A DNA stretch of 64,000 nucleotides from Methanothermobacter sp. (GTDB lineage: Archaea; Methanobacteriota; Methanobacteria; Methanobacteriales; DSM-23052). Shown here piece after piece: positions 1 to 9,212 of this stretch (position 1 is its first letter; each line of letters begins with the position of its first letter). The position numbers and the translations under genes were made by a program. The notes beneath the pieces were generated by a model. That model searched no databases. It was not told where the DNA came from and saw only the letters and a list, made by a program, of their open reading frames with translations. The DNA is taken from NCBI GenBank assembly GCA_030055615.1, contig JASFYN010000003.1, forward strand, positions 180,185 to 244,184, given 5' to 3'.

Positions 1-39
1 GCTGAAAGGCTCCAAATAGAAAAAGAATCCAAAGGGTAA
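1..39 (+). CDS. 3' end of an upstream gene (partial)
   Basis: Reading from base 1 gives 12 sense codons (AERLQIEKESKG) and a TAA at 37-39, four bases before the thiD ATG. The charged, lysine/glutamate-rich end and the tight spacing suggest the last codons of a gene co-transcribed with thiD. The fragment is too short to name. Confidence 0.5.
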   Translation, partial: AERLQIEKESKG

Positions 40-43
40 TTTT

Positions 44-787
44 ATGATCGCATTAACAATCGCAGGATTCGACCCATCCGCTGGTGCAGGCGTTCTAAAC
101 GATGTTAAAACATTTTCAGCCTTCAAAGTTTACGGAGCGGCCGCCATAACAGCCCTAACAGCCCAAAATCCAAATAGAGTTGCTGACATACACCCCATAC
201 CTCCAAGTTTCATAGAAGAACAAATAGACCTAATCATGGAATATCTACCCATAGAATACGCGAAAACAGGAATGCTATATTCGGAGGATATCATAAAAAC
301 AGTTGCCAATAAAATACGAGAATACAAGCTCAAAACAGTCACAGACCCCGTGATGATAGCAGAATCAGGCTCACCACTAGCAACAAAAGGAATGATAAAA
401 GCCTTTAAAAAACACCTACTCAAAGAATCCATACTAGTAACACCCAACTTACAAGAAGCCGAAGCACTATCCAATACAAAAATAAAAACAATTAAAGACG
501 CTGAACGAGCCGCTGAAAAAATAGGCAAAAAATGCAATGTAATAATCACAGGAGGCCACCTAGAGGGCAAAAACATATTCTACGATGGTAAAATCAAAAT
601 ATTCGAAGAAAAGTTAATCAAGAGCAGGAACACCCATGGAAGCGGGTGCTCATTTTCAGCAGCTATAGTTGCCTACTTAACAAGAGGCTATAATCTAGAA
701 GAGAGTGTAAAAATGGCTACAAGATTTGTAAAGGAAGCCATACGCCATGGCAAGTGGGGGACACTCAACCAATTCTGGAAACTATAA
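44..787 (+). CDS. thiD: Hydroxymethylpyrimidine/phosphomethylpyrimidine kinase ThiD
   Basis: Ribokinase-fold kinase that phosphorylates HMP and HMP-phosphate in thiamine pyrophosphate synthesis; cytoplasmic. Seen: the N-terminal substrate loop [10 protein letters not shown] (residues 7-16), the DPVM segment near residue 101, and the anion-hole/catalytic GSGC motif at 199-202 with Cys202, as is typical of ThiD rather than sugar kinases. At 247 aa it matches a stand-alone ThiD without the ThiN/ThiE fusions found in some archaea. It starts four bases after the preceding stop, so it is probably operonic. Its last codons overlap the convergent purA by 6 bases. Confidence 0.93.
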   Translation: MIALTIAGFDPSAGAGVLNDVKTFSAFKVYGAAAITALTAQNPNRVADIHPIPPSFIEEQIDLIMEYLPIEYAKTGMLYSEDIIKTVANKIREYKLKTVTDPVMIAESGSPLATKGMIKAFKKHLLKESILVTPNLQEAEALSNTKIKTIKDAERAAEKIGKKCNVIITGGHLEGKNIFYDGKIKIFEEKLIKSRNTHGSGCSFSAAIVAYLTRGYNLEESVKMATRFVKEAIRHGKWGTLNQFWKL

Positions 788-1804
788 AAGTTCACTTCTT
801 AAATCAATAGTATCCTCAAGATCTGGGCCAGTGGATATTATAGTCACCGGAACTCCTGTAGCATCCTCTATCTCCTCAATGAACCTTTTAGCATCACCTG
901 AGAGCTTAGAATATTCACGAACCCTTTCACATCTCGGATATAAACGATCAACACAAGTAACCGCTATCTGCGTTGTACCATTTATCATGCATGATTCCCT
1001 TGCCATGTCCATGTCAAAAAGGCCTATCCTCCTCCTCCTACCAGTAACAGTACCATACTCTTCCAAGCCCATCTTCTCGGCTTCTTCCTGGCTTATCTCC
1101 GTGGGAAACGGTCCTTTACCCACTCTAGTAGCATATGCTTTGAATACTGTTATAACTTCGTCTACACGTGTTGGTCCGACACCTACATCAGCTGCGGCTG
1201 TGCTTGCAGTGGTATCTTTACTAGTGACATAGGGGTAGGTTCCATAATAGAGTGAGAGGCCAAAGCCTTGTGAACCTTCAATGAAAACATCACCACCTTC
1301 GTCAAGTGTCTTGTTTATTTCGAGGGGGACATCAGTCAAATATTCTTCTAATTCGGGTATTTCCTTTGCAAGTTTGGCTGTTCTCATGACCCTTTCTGCA
1401 TTTGCAGGACCGCAACCTGTACCTGTACTTCCTATCTTCTTTGACAAGTAATCGGATGATCTGTCCTGGATTTTATGTTTTTCTTCGATGATGGCACATC
1501 TATAATCTATAAATGTTCTTCCTCGGACGTCATATTTGCTCAGATTTTCCATTTCAGAAAGGAAAACTTCAGGATCTATTAATACACCAGCTCCAATTAG
1601 CAATTTAGCATCTCTATGCACAAAGCCGGATGGTGTAAGTCTTAAGGCGTACTTTTCGCCTTTGAATTCTACTGAGTGCCCTGCGTTGGGTCCTACACCA
1701 GCCCTGGCGATTATGGATGGCTTATCATGGTAACAAAGGTATGTTATACATTTTCCTTTACCTTCGTCACCCCATCCGCCACCTACTAGCACAGTACATG
1801 TCAT
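782..1804 (-). CDS. purA: Adenylosuccinate synthetase, short archaeal form
   Basis: Catalyses GTP-dependent ligation of IMP and aspartate, the first committed step to AMP. The N-terminal [11 protein letters not shown] loop (residues 8-18) is the GTP/IMP signature of PurA. The [21 protein letters not shown] segment and a C-terminal VTCVD region also fit. At 340 aa it is about 90 residues shorter than bacterial PurA, which is usual for methanogen enzymes that lack some peripheral helices. Start: ATG preceded by GGGAGATC. It has its own promoter and is convergent with thiD (6-base overlap). Confidence 0.95.
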   Translation of the reverse strand: MTCTVLVGGGWGDEGKGKCITYLCYHDKPSIIARAGVGPNAGHSVEFKGEKYALRLTPSGFVHRDAKLLIGAGVLIDPEVFLSEMENLSKYDVRGRTFIDYRCAIIEEKHKIQDRSSDYLSKKIGSTGTGCGPANAERVMRTAKLAKEIPELEEYLTDVPLEINKTLDEGGDVFIEGSQGFGLSLYYGTYPYVTSKDTTASTAAADVGVGPTRVDEVITVFKAYATRVGKGPFPTEISQEEAEKMGLEEYGTVTGRRRRIGLFDMDMARESCMINGTTQIAVTCVDRLYPRCERVREYSKLSGDAKRFIEEIEDATGVPVTIISTGPDLEDTIDLRSELL

Positions 1805-1810
1805 ATTTAT

Positions 1811-1850
1811 GATCTCCCGATTTAGTTTTATTCTGCCTCTCTTATATAAG
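1811..1850 (-). promoter_or_regulatory. purA promoter and RBS
   Basis: On the minus strand a TTATATAAG TATA box lies at 1850-1842. The expected start, about 26 bases downstream, falls near 1820, and CGGGAGATC (1819-1811) follows as ribosome binding site just before the ATG at 1804. The predicted leader is very short. Confidence 0.6.
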
Positions 1851-1955
1851 GGGGATAATTAATAAAAATTTTTTCATCATCCTATGATATTGAGAATATA
1901 ATCTCTTGGCGGCGGATTAGAACAAGGAAAAAGTTTATTCAAAAAAATAGAATCT

Positions 1956-1970
1956 AAGAAAAATAAAAAG
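1956..1970 (-). terminator. T-rich terminator after the lipoprotein gene
   Basis: Immediately after the stop of the 1975-2385 gene, the minus strand reads CTTTTTATTTTTCTT. Archaeal terminators are typically U-rich tracts without an essential hairpin, so this is a plausible end of the two-gene transcript. Confidence 0.5.
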
Positions 1971-1974
1971 GCTG

Positions 1975-2385
1975 TTAAACTTTTAGTGTTGTCTTGTATA
2001 TGGCCGCACTTTCATCTCCACCTGAGAAGGGATCCTCGAATATCATTAGATCAACTTTTGCTGGTGTACCTGCATCTATGTATGAGTATGTGCTAAATTT
2101 AATAGCTTGACCTGACTTTGCATTGTTAATGTTCCATGCGAGTGGGTCAGTTTGTATGACATTGCCTTCTGCATCATACCATTTAAGCACGATTTCGAGA
2201 TAATCGAAATCCCTTGATGGTGTTATTTTACCTTTTATGGTGTAGAAACCGTAACCTTCGGGGATTATTTCAAGATCTTCTACTTTTAGGTCGCCTCCGG
2301 ATGAAGTACCTGTGTTTGATGTGCTGGTACATCCACACATAGCTACTGCAAGCACCACTAATAATATGGGTATGATTGCCCTCAT
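1975..2385 (-). CDS. FxLYD-like secreted lipoprotein
   Basis: Small surface lipoprotein of unknown role. The first 18 residues form a signal peptide ending in a lipobox-like AMCGC, with Cys19 as probable lipidated residue, followed by a Ser/Thr/Gly-rich linker. Residues ~38-130 read as a beta-sandwich of the FxLYD type: GFYTIKGKI, then a WYDAEGNVI strand typical of these extracellular domains. A strong AAGGAGGTG site precedes the ATG and sits against the stop of the upstream membrane protein, so the two genes form one transcript. The function cannot be deduced. Confidence 0.75.
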   Translation of the reverse strand: MRAIIPILLVVLAVAMCGCTSTSNTGTSSGGDLKVEDLEIIPEGYGFYTIKGKITPSRDFDYLEIVLKWYDAEGNVIQTDPLAWNINNAKSGQAIKFSTYSYIDAGTPAKVDLMIFEDPFSGGDESAAIYKTTLKV

Positions 2386-2392
2386 TTCCTTT

Positions 2393-2710
2393 TCACCTCC
2401 TTATAATAGCCAGAATACCGCTTATACCTAAGAATATTGTCCCCGGGATTGCGAACGCTGATATGCTTATCAAGAGCCATATAGCACTTACAATCAAGAT
2501 TATACCACCGTTTCTTGGGTTTTCACGCACATAAACGGCCCCTATTATACCAAGGATAGATGCCATTACTGCGCTTATACCAAGATATAGTGCCTCCGAT
2601 GCGAACACTGAAAAAAAGATTGCAAAAAGTCCGCCAAGGAGACCGAAGATGCTCCCAATTATCCCGAGCACCATTTCAAGTATCCTAGAAGTTTGCACTT
2701 CTTCAACCAA
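2393..2710 (-). CDS. Small four-TM membrane protein, DUF4064-like
   Basis: About 105 aa. Hydrophobic segments are at roughly residues 11-33, 37-57, 63-82 and 84-102, Gly/Ile/Leu-rich with a short basic C-terminus (IIRR). The pattern resembles the DUF4064 family of small archaeal and bacterial membrane proteins. An in-frame TTG exists at 2728, but GGAGGGTGAT directly precedes a second TTG at 2710, which I take as the start (MVEEVQTSRIL). The stop is 7 bases before the lipoprotein ATG, so both are probably co-expressed at the cell surface. Confidence 0.7.
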   Translation of the reverse strand: MVEEVQTSRILEMVLGIIGSIFGLLGGLFAIFFSVFASEALYLGISAVMASILGIIGAVYVRENPRNGGIILIVSAIWLLISISAFAIPGTIFLGISGILAIIRR

Positions 2711-2739
2711 TTTTATCACCCTCCACAATATCCATTATG

Positions 2740-2751
2740 TTGTACATACAA
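2740..2751. promoter_or_regulatory. Inverted repeat in the promoter of the membrane protein/lipoprotein unit
   Basis: TTGTA-CA-TACAA, a perfect 5-bp inverted repeat, lies downstream of an AT-rich TATA region (about 2765-2780 on the minus strand) near the expected transcription start. This is a possible operator. The rest of the 288-bp gap up to 3016 is AT-rich promoter sequence for genes on both sides, with nothing else recognised. Confidence 0.25.
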
Positions 2752-3016
2752 AATGTTGAAATATCTAATATATAAATATAACTATTATTAGATAAGAAAA
2801 TTAACATAAATAAAATGTAATCATTCTAATAATATTAATAATAGCCCATATAAAAGTAAGATGTAAGCATGAGAATTATGGTATTTAACAATCAATATAC
2901 GAAATAAACTCCATTAGATATTCACTTAAAAAACTGAGAATAATAAAAAATGTTATAATATATATCCCAGCTATAAGAATATAAAAAAAGGAGATGATAT
3001 TTCTAGAGAGGATACA

Positions 3017-3544
3017 ATGGATATATTAGCTCATATATTCATACCCCTTACAATAATATATTCCCTAAAAAAGAAACTTAACCCATACTATACTTTTATC
3101 CTAGCTTTCTTCGGCCTACTCCCAGACCTAGACAAAGTTATAGGATTGCCCGGTGTCCTACATTCCATCATCACGTTAACAATTATTATATTACCCCTTT
3201 TTATAATCGAAAAAATCTTAAAAAATTCCTGGGCTTATACAAGTATAATAGCCCTCTTTATATTCTCCCACCTTCTACTAGACCTTCTAGACACCTCCCC
3301 CATATTCCCGTTCTATCCATTCACCAATATTGGCCTAATAATAGAATTCCCCTTAAGAATATCATTTAATAGTCCCAGTTTCTCATTCATGGGCCCGCTC
3401 ATACAAGTAACCTACACCAGACTCGAAACGGGTTTTAACACATACAATGGGATCATATCAGGTTTTGGGATAGCCTCAGCGCTCCTTTTCATCACACTAT
3501 TTATAATAACAAAAAAAAGTGAAAACGAACGCACAATACCATGA
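3017..3544 (+). CDS. Membrane-bound metal-dependent hydrolase, YdjM/DUF457-like
   Basis: 175-aa protein with about five membrane helices. The conserved polar residues of the YdjM family are present: His6 in the first segment (DILAHIF), Asp-Leu-Asp after GLLP near residue 38, a His in GVLHSI, and HLLLDLLD near residue 95. These are thought to coordinate metal in membrane-embedded hydrolases; the substrate is not known. GAGAGG lies 8 bases before the ATG. galE follows 79 bases later on the same strand. Confidence 0.7.
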   Translation: MDILAHIFIPLTIIYSLKKKLNPYYTFILAFFGLLPDLDKVIGLPGVLHSIITLTIIILPLFIIEKILKNSWAYTSIIALFIFSHLLLDLLDTSPIFPFYPFTNIGLIIEFPLRISFNSPSFSFMGPLIQVTYTRLETGFNTYNGIISGFGIASALLFITLFIITKKSENERTIP

Positions 3545-3623
3545 CAAGAGATCGATCCTACAATGTAGTGTGAAAATTTCCCACCCAAATTGTATAATAG
3601 GAGTACCCTCAAATATCACTAAT

Positions 3624-4601
3624 ATGATATTCATTGTTGGTGGCGCAGGTTACATCGGATCCCATGTTAACAAATTTCTATCAAACAAAGGATATGAAAC
3701 ACTAATACTTGACAATTTGAGTAAGGGACATGAAGAATTTGTTAAATGGGGGAAATTCATAAAAGGAGACCTTAAAAATAAAAGATTGCTCGATAAGATT
3801 TTCAAAGAATATGATATAAGCGCAGTGATGCACTTCGCAGCCCTCACCGATGTAAGAGATTCCATCAAAGACCCAGGATCCTATTACAAAAACAATGTCA
3901 AGGATACATTGAATCTACTAGATGCCATGCAGAAGAATAATATTAACAAATTCATCTTCTCATCAACCTGTGCAGTTTATGGAGATCCCATGGAAACTCC
4001 AATAACCGAAAACCACCCATGCAATCCCATAAGCCCTTATGGCCGCTCCAAGCTCATGATAGAAAACATCCTAGAAGATTATAGTAACGCATATGATTTC
4101 AATTACGTCTCACTAAGATACTTCAATGCCGCCGGTGCAGACCCCCAAACCGAAATAGGGGAATGGCACGAACCAGAAACTCACCTAATACCAATAATAT
4201 TAGATGTTGCAATCGGTAAAAGGGAAAATGTCCAAATCTTCGGCACAGATTACCCAACACCGGACGGCACATGTATAAGAGATTACATCCATGTAATGGA
4301 CCTTGCAGATGCACATTACAAGGCCCTCAGATTCCTAGAAAAGGATAAAAGTGAAATCTTCAACCTAGGCAATGGTGACGGATTCTCAGTAAAAGAGATT
4401 ATAGAAACTTGCAGGGAAGTCACAGGAGAAGAAATAAGCACAATAAAATCGGATAGAAGACCAGGAGACCCCCCAATATTGATCGGAAGTTCAGAAAAGG
4501 CCAGAAAGATCCTCAAATGGAAGCCAGAATTCACTGACATAAAAAATATAATCAAAACAGCATGGAAATGGCACCAGAAACTTAACAAAGAAATTATTTA
4601 G
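3624..4601 (+). CDS. galE: UDP-glucose 4-epimerase / NDP-sugar epimerase
   Basis: Extended short-chain dehydrogenase that interconverts UDP-glucose and UDP-galactose for surface polysaccharide or glycolipid synthesis. Seen: the NAD-binding GGAGYIGSH motif directly after the ATG, a Ser-Ser-Thr triad region (FSSTCAVYG), the catalytic YGRSK (Tyr-x3-Lys), and the RYFNAAGAD motif typical of GalE. The open frame runs back to 3519, but the added 35 residues match nothing and start inside the preceding gene, so I use ATG 3624 (325 aa). No good ribosome binding site lies next to it. It is convergent with the MFS gene (8-base overlap). Confidence 0.92.
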   Translation: MIFIVGGAGYIGSHVNKFLSNKGYETLILDNLSKGHEEFVKWGKFIKGDLKNKRLLDKIFKEYDISAVMHFAALTDVRDSIKDPGSYYKNNVKDTLNLLDAMQKNNINKFIFSSTCAVYGDPMETPITENHPCNPISPYGRSKLMIENILEDYSNAYDFNYVSLRYFNAAGADPQTEIGEWHEPETHLIPIILDVAIGKRENVQIFGTDYPTPDGTCIRDYIHVMDLADAHYKALRFLEKDKSEIFNLGNGDGFSVKEIIETCREVTGEEISTIKSDRRPGDPPILIGSSEKARKILKWKPEFTDIKNIIKTAWKWHQKLNKEII

Positions 4602-5937
4602 CCTTCAATGTTAACAGGAGCCCTACCACCAAAAGTAAGATGAAAAATAAAAATGAGACAACCATAAGAACCCGGAAAGATCCATTATTAACTATAGATT
4701 CCCCTCCAAGATATACATTAACAAGAAGAACTATTAAACCCATGCCAATAAGTTGACCTAACACCCTAAATGTTACAAGAGTCGCCGATGCCACTCCCCA
4801 AAATCTTTTTTCCACAGACCCCATGATAAGTTTACTATTCGGGATCGAAAAGAATGCAAAACCCACACCCATAAAAACCAAACCAATGACAATCCAATAA
4901 AGAAAACTTGAAAATGAAAAAATAAGCATAGCCAAAATTATTACAAGCAAACCTATCGCGGCAATTATCCTCGGACTCATTCTATCTGAAAATTTCCCAG
5001 CCACAGGGGACACCAATGCTATGAGAAAGGCCTGTATTGAGAGTATAACACCAGTCCTCCAAGGACCCAAACCATGAAAATATTGAAGATACAAACTCAA
5101 AAGGAAAACCACAGGATACCCCGCGAAATAGCTTATAAAAGTTGTGAGACCATTCCATGTGAAATTCCTATTCCCCAACAATTCTAAGTCAAATAATGGA
5201 CTATTACATCCACACTCATACTTATAGAGAAAGTATGACAGCAAAATTCCCACAACAAAAAGTGAAAAACCATAAAAGAAAATGATTGATGAAAAACCCA
5301 CCAAAACAAAAATCAGAGAAAGAGCCATTAAAAAAGCGCCTAGAAAATCAAATTCTTCACTTTCAGCCTCTCTACATTCAAATCTTATCCTACCAGTGGC
5401 ATAAGTGCACAGAACACCCAATGGCACGTTAAAATAGAAAATACTCCTCCAACCAAAATATTGCGTCAAAAAACCTCCAAGGGTAGGGCCGAAAAATAAT
5501 CCAAAATATGTTCCAGTGGCAGCCCATCCAAGAGCATAACCCCTATCAACTGGTGGGAAAACAGAATATATAATAGCTGAAATATTACTAAAAATCATAG
5601 CCCCCCCAACACCTTGAATAACCCTAAGAAATAGAAGCATTTCCGGAGAAACAGAAAATCCAGCGAATATGGAAGAAACCGTGAAAATTATAATACCAAA
5701 CTGGAATACCCTCCTCCTACCATAAATATCAGCAAGACGGCCCATAGGGATAAGTAGAACACCCACAGTAAGTAAATAGATAGTAGGCACCCATGCAAGT
5801 ATAAAAGGATCCATCCCAAGATCAGAACCCAAAGTTGGAAGGGCCACATTTATGGATGAAGCCACAAAAGGTGTTAAAAAAGATGCCAATATAGCCATGA
5901 TAAGAGCATATGACCGAATATCCTCGACAATCCTCAT
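4594..5937 (-). CDS. MFS drug/solute exporter (DHA2/EmrB-like)
   Basis: 447-aa major facilitator with 12-14 predicted helices. Signature loops are visible: the helix 2-3 loop GRLADIYGRRRVF (motif A), an R-x-x-Q-G-x-G-x-A motif C precursor in helix 4 (LRVIQGVGGAMI), and GPTLGGFL in helix 5 (the antiporter motif). These favour proton-coupled export, as in EmrB/QacA relatives. The central loop near residues 190-200 is acidic (CREAESEE). The substrate cannot be deduced. It overlaps the galE end by 8 bases and faces the next gene divergently across 28-52 bases. Confidence 0.88.
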   Translation of the reverse strand: MRIVEDIRSYALIMAILASFLTPFVASSINVALPTLGSDLGMDPFILAWVPTIYLLTVGVLLIPMGRLADIYGRRRVFQFGIIIFTVSSIFAGFSVSPEMLLFLRVIQGVGGAMIFSNISAIIYSVFPPVDRGYALGWAATGTYFGLFFGPTLGGFLTQYFGWRSIFYFNVPLGVLCTYATGRIRFECREAESEEFDFLGAFLMALSLIFVLVGFSSIIFFYGFSLFVVGILLSYFLYKYECGCNSPLFDLELLGNRNFTWNGLTTFISYFAGYPVVFLLSLYLQYFHGLGPWRTGVILSIQAFLIALVSPVAGKFSDRMSPRIIAAIGLLVIILAMLIFSFSSFLYWIVIGLVFMGVGFAFFSIPNSKLIMGSVEKRFWGVASATLVTFRVLGQLIGMGLIVLLVNVYLGGESIVNNGSFRVLMVVSFLFFILLLVVGLLLTLKAK

Positions 5938-5989
5938 ATAAGGTAACTTCTATAAAAGCTATTATATGAAATTTGATGAAACTCATAAC

Positions 5990-7942
5990 ATGAAAACCCT
6001 AGTAACAGGGGACGTCACCATAGATTGGATACAATGGCCCATAAAATCCCATGAAATAGTTGATTATAGTGAAAACTGGAAAACACATCTAGGATTCCAC
6101 AGAAAAGCTCTAGAAGGAGGGGCGCTCCTACTTGCTAAAATGCTGAAAGAACTGGTTCCAGGAGTTGAACACCCCCAGATATTGAGCAAACCTGAAAATA
6201 CTAGTCCTGAAGAGTTCATACATTCATTCGCCGACCTAGAATTATACAATGGGAAATATCTCATAAAAAGTTTCCTGGGATACACAGGACCCGAAGAAGG
6301 ACTCCCAAAATTGCCATTCAAATTTAAAGACAAAAAAGCAGATATTATAGTGATAGATGATGCCGGCAACGGCTTCAGAGAACTAGAAGATAAATGGCCA
6401 TCATCAATAATCGAAGACAAGCCACTAATCATCCTCAAAATGTCAGCACCACTTTTTGAAGGCAAACTATGGCACCACCTCCAAGAAAACCACCAAGAAA
6501 ATCTCGTAGTCATAATCACAGTAGATGATCTCAGAGAAATGGGTGCCAATATAAGCCGAAGGCTTTCATGGGAACGCACAGCAGAAGACTTCATCTGGCA
6601 AATACACAATAATCCACTACTAGCACAGCTTAAAGAATTGAAACACCTTATAGTAAGAATAAACCTAGAAGGTGCCATATACTACAAGGCCGGCTCTAAG
6701 TCCAAACTTTTCTACCATCCACAATTATTCGAGGGTAACCTCAACGAACAATCTCCAGGTAAAATGCAAGGCCATGGATGCGCATTTACAGCAGCTTTCA
6801 CAGCAACTCTACAAAAGGGGTTAGGAATCGAAAAGGGTATAATAGAGGGTATAAAAGCCTCCCAGAGATTACTGGATGAAGGTTTCGGTTCAAAACCGGA
6901 TTATCCCACCAAAAAAATATTCCATAATGGTGAGGAAGCCAACATAGGCAAGGTAGAAATACCACCACTTAAGAGATTAGAAGGGTGGACCATAGCCACT
7001 TCACCCCCACACTTCGACATAAAATCAGTATCAGAGCATATAGTCATAGAAGGTTACAAGGGAAAAAGATATCCCTTGCCAATAGCACATTTCGGGAAGC
7101 TCATAACTGCTGATAGAACAGAGATAGAAGGATACCAGAGTATAAGAAATATAATGATAGAATACCTTAAAAATGAAAGAGTTGAAAGACCACTTTCTAT
7201 AGGAGTGTTCGGGCCTCCAGGAGCCGGTAAATCATTCGCAGTATCCCAACTAGCCGCGAGCGTGGATCCGAAGAAAATAAAGACGCTCAATTTCAACATT
7301 TCACAATTTAGGGAAGAAAATGATCTTATAGACGCCTTCCATCAGATAAGAGACGCTGTATTAAAGGGTAAGGTACCGCAGGCTTTCTTCGACGAATTCG
7401 ATTCCCCATATAACGGTAAAAAACTCGGATGGATAAAATATTTCTTAGCCCCAATGCAGGATGGAGAGTTCAGAGAAGGAGACACTACACACCCCCTGGG
7501 AAAATCAATACTAATATTCGCTGGGGGTACAAGCAATACCTTCGAAGAATTCGAATCCCAAGACAAGAAACTCCTAAAAGAAGCTAAAGTCCGAGATTTC
7601 ATAAGTAGACTCCGAGGTTATGTGAACATCATCGGTCCAGATCCCGTGGATAAAAAAGACAGATTCTATATATTGAGAAGAGCCATATTATTAAGATCAT
7701 TATTTGAAAGGAAAACCCCCCACCTTCTTGACAGCAGAGGCAAGCTAAGAATAGATCAAGGTGTGCTCAGAGCATTCCTCATGATACCATCCTATAAACA
7801 TGGTGTAAGATCAATGGAAGCAATCCTAGAAATGAGCCTACTAGAAGATGTTAAAAAATTCGAAAAAGCATCCTTACCACCCGCAAGTCAACTAGACTTA
7901 CACGTTGATGGAAGACTCTTCCACAAACTAGTAACCAAATAA
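5990..7942 (+). CDS. Ribokinase (ThiD-like) domain fused to an AAA+ ATPase
   Basis: Unusual fusion protein of about 650 aa. Residues 1-~320 resemble the PfkB/ribokinase fold: it opens KTLVTGDVTIDW like these kinases and carries GHGCAFTAAF near residue 261, the anion-hole motif with Cys as in ThiD rather than the sugar-kinase Asp. Residues ~395-640 form an AAA+ module: Walker A GPPGAGKS (408-415), Walker B AFFDEFD (Asp468/Glu469), sensor-1-like LIFAGGTSN and a possible arginine finger in SRLRGY. The open frame extends 8 codons to ATG 5966; a TATA-like CTATAAAAG at 5950-5958 favours 5990. A TPR-CPBP protease gene follows 13 bases later. Substrate and role are unknown; a sensor or conflict function is inference. 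Confidence 0.75.
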   Translation: MKTLVTGDVTIDWIQWPIKSHEIVDYSENWKTHLGFHRKALEGGALLLAKMLKELVPGVEHPQILSKPENTSPEEFIHSFADLELYNGKYLIKSFLGYTGPEEGLPKLPFKFKDKKADIIVIDDAGNGFRELEDKWPSSIIEDKPLIILKMSAPLFEGKLWHHLQENHQENLVVIITVDDLREMGANISRRLSWERTAEDFIWQIHNNPLLAQLKELKHLIVRINLEGAIYYKAGSKSKLFYHPQLFEGNLNEQSPGKMQGHGCAFTAAFTATLQKGLGIEKGIIEGIKASQRLLDEGFGSKPDYPTKKIFHNGEEANIGKVEIPPLKRLEGWTIATSPPHFDIKSVSEHIVIEGYKGKRYPLPIAHFGKLITADRTEIEGYQSIRNIMIEYLKNERVERPLSIGVFGPPGAGKSFAVSQLAASVDPKKIKTLNFNISQFREENDLIDAFHQIRDAVLKGKVPQAFFDEFDSPYNGKKLGWIKYFLAPMQDGEFREGDTTHPLGKSILIFAGGTSNTFEEFESQDKKLLKEAKVRDFISRLRGYVNIIGPDPVDKKDRFYILRRAILLRSLFERKTPHLLDSRGKLRIDQGVLRAFLMIPSYKHGVRSMEAILEMSLLEDVKKFEKASLPPASQLDLHVDGRLFHKLVTK

Positions 7943-7955
7943 AGGAGAGGATTTA

Positions 7956-9212
7956 TTGAAAAGCGATTTGGAAGAACTTCAAGTGAAACTCCTAGAATTT
8001 GCTCATATAGGGGATCTTGAAAAGACGGCGAAAACACTCCTAAAATTAGGTGAAATATACCAAGAACATGGAATGGAAGATCATGCCATTGAAAGTTACG
8101 AAAATGCCAAGAAACTTTACAATAAATGCAAAAATATTAAAGGAGAGGCGCAATCGATCCTCAATATAGGGCAAATCTATGATAAGAGAGGAGAATATGA
8201 AAAGGCTCAGAAAATGTATAAAGAAGCCGCTGAGAAATTCAAAGAACTCAATGACACTAAAAACCAAGCCACAGCCATATATCATCATGCTAGGATACTA
8301 GAAAAACAGGGCAATTTTGAAGACGCCTTCAAGGTATACCATAAATATCACAAACTTTGCACTTTAATGGATGATAATAGAAAAATGTTAGTGTCATATG
8401 CCAAAATAAAAAGTATGGAAGAATATTCATCCCAAGAACATTTATCCTATAAAGATAGATCTCGGCTATCACTTATAGGATATCCCATTTTTATACTTTT
8501 TGCCGAAATTTTAACGGCCTACATAAATGTTTTAACCGGTTTGGGGATCCACGTTCTCATACTATTTGTTTTGTTGGCTCATTCTTCCCTCGTTTCCAAT
8601 GAAAAGTTCAAAAAAGTTTTAAATTCCATGACAATATTGCCATTGATTAGGATTGTAAGTTTTTCAATACCTGTAATGGATGGTATTCCAGAAATTTATC
8701 GGTTATTAATAGTGTCATTGCCACTTTTTGCCTTAGCCTACGTATTAATGAAGACCCAGAAATTGGAAGGTAAAGATGTTGGTCTAATTTGGAAAAAACC
8801 TAACTTACAACTTTTAGTAGCTTTAACCGGATTTCCTATAGGTTATATTGAATTCATGATTTTGTATCCGAAGCCATTTATACCCATGTCAACCTTTCTG
8901 TATTTGCTTATAGGTTTCCTCATACTAATACTAGTAGGATTTTCAGAAGAGCTACTATTTAGAGGAATATTACAAAAAAATTCAGAAAAGCTTCTGGGAG
9001 TTTTACCTGGCCTATTATATGCCTCACTACTCTTTACTATATGCCATGTTGGATGGGGATCCATTTATGAGTTAATATTTGTATTCTTCATCGCCATATT
9101 CTATGGTTATATGTATCAAAAGACTGGGAGTATTATTGGTGTTACATTCTCGCATGCATTATCCAATTTTATGCTATTCCTTTTTATGCCCTTTCATTTA
9201 GCAGCTCTTTGA
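7956..9212 (+). CDS. TPR repeat protein with C-terminal CPBP (Abi) membrane protease domain
   Basis: 418 aa. Residues ~15-150 are three to four tetratricopeptide repeats. Residues ~172-418 are hydrophobic (seven or eight helices) and carry the CPBP motifs: EELLFR (Glu331/Glu332/Arg336), FTICH (His364) and HALSN (His400/Asn404). CPBP proteins are intramembrane proteases related to Rce1; in bacteria many process or protect against peptides. The start is TTG behind a strong AAAGGAGAGG. It lies 13 bases after the kinase-AAA+ gene, so they form an operon. The TPR arm probably recruits a partner, perhaps that ATPase (inference). Its 3' end overlaps convergent galU by 29 bases. Confidence 0.82.
   Translation: MKSDLEELQVKLLEFAHIGDLEKTAKTLLKLGEIYQEHGMEDHAIESYENAKKLYNKCKNIKGEAQSILNIGQIYDKRGEYEKAQKMYKEAAEKFKELNDTKNQATAIYHHARILEKQGNFEDAFKVYHKYHKLCTLMDDNRKMLVSYAKIKSMEEYSSQEHLSYKDRSRLSLIGYPIFILFAEILTAYINVLTGLGIHVLILFVLLAHSSLVSNEKFKKVLNSMTILPLIRIVSFSIPVMDGIPEIYRLLIVSLPLFALAYVLMKTQKLEGKDVGLIWKKPNLQLLVALTGFPIGYIEFMILYPKPFIPMSTFLYLLIGFLILILVGFSEELLFRGILQKNSEKLLGVLPGLLYASLLFTICHVGWGSIYELIFVFFIAIFYGYMYQKTGSIIGVTFSHALSNFMLFLFMPFHLAAL

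Noticed and set aside
3519..3623. Longer start for galE
   Set aside because: The extra 35 residues begin inside the previous gene and precede the conserved NAD-binding start.
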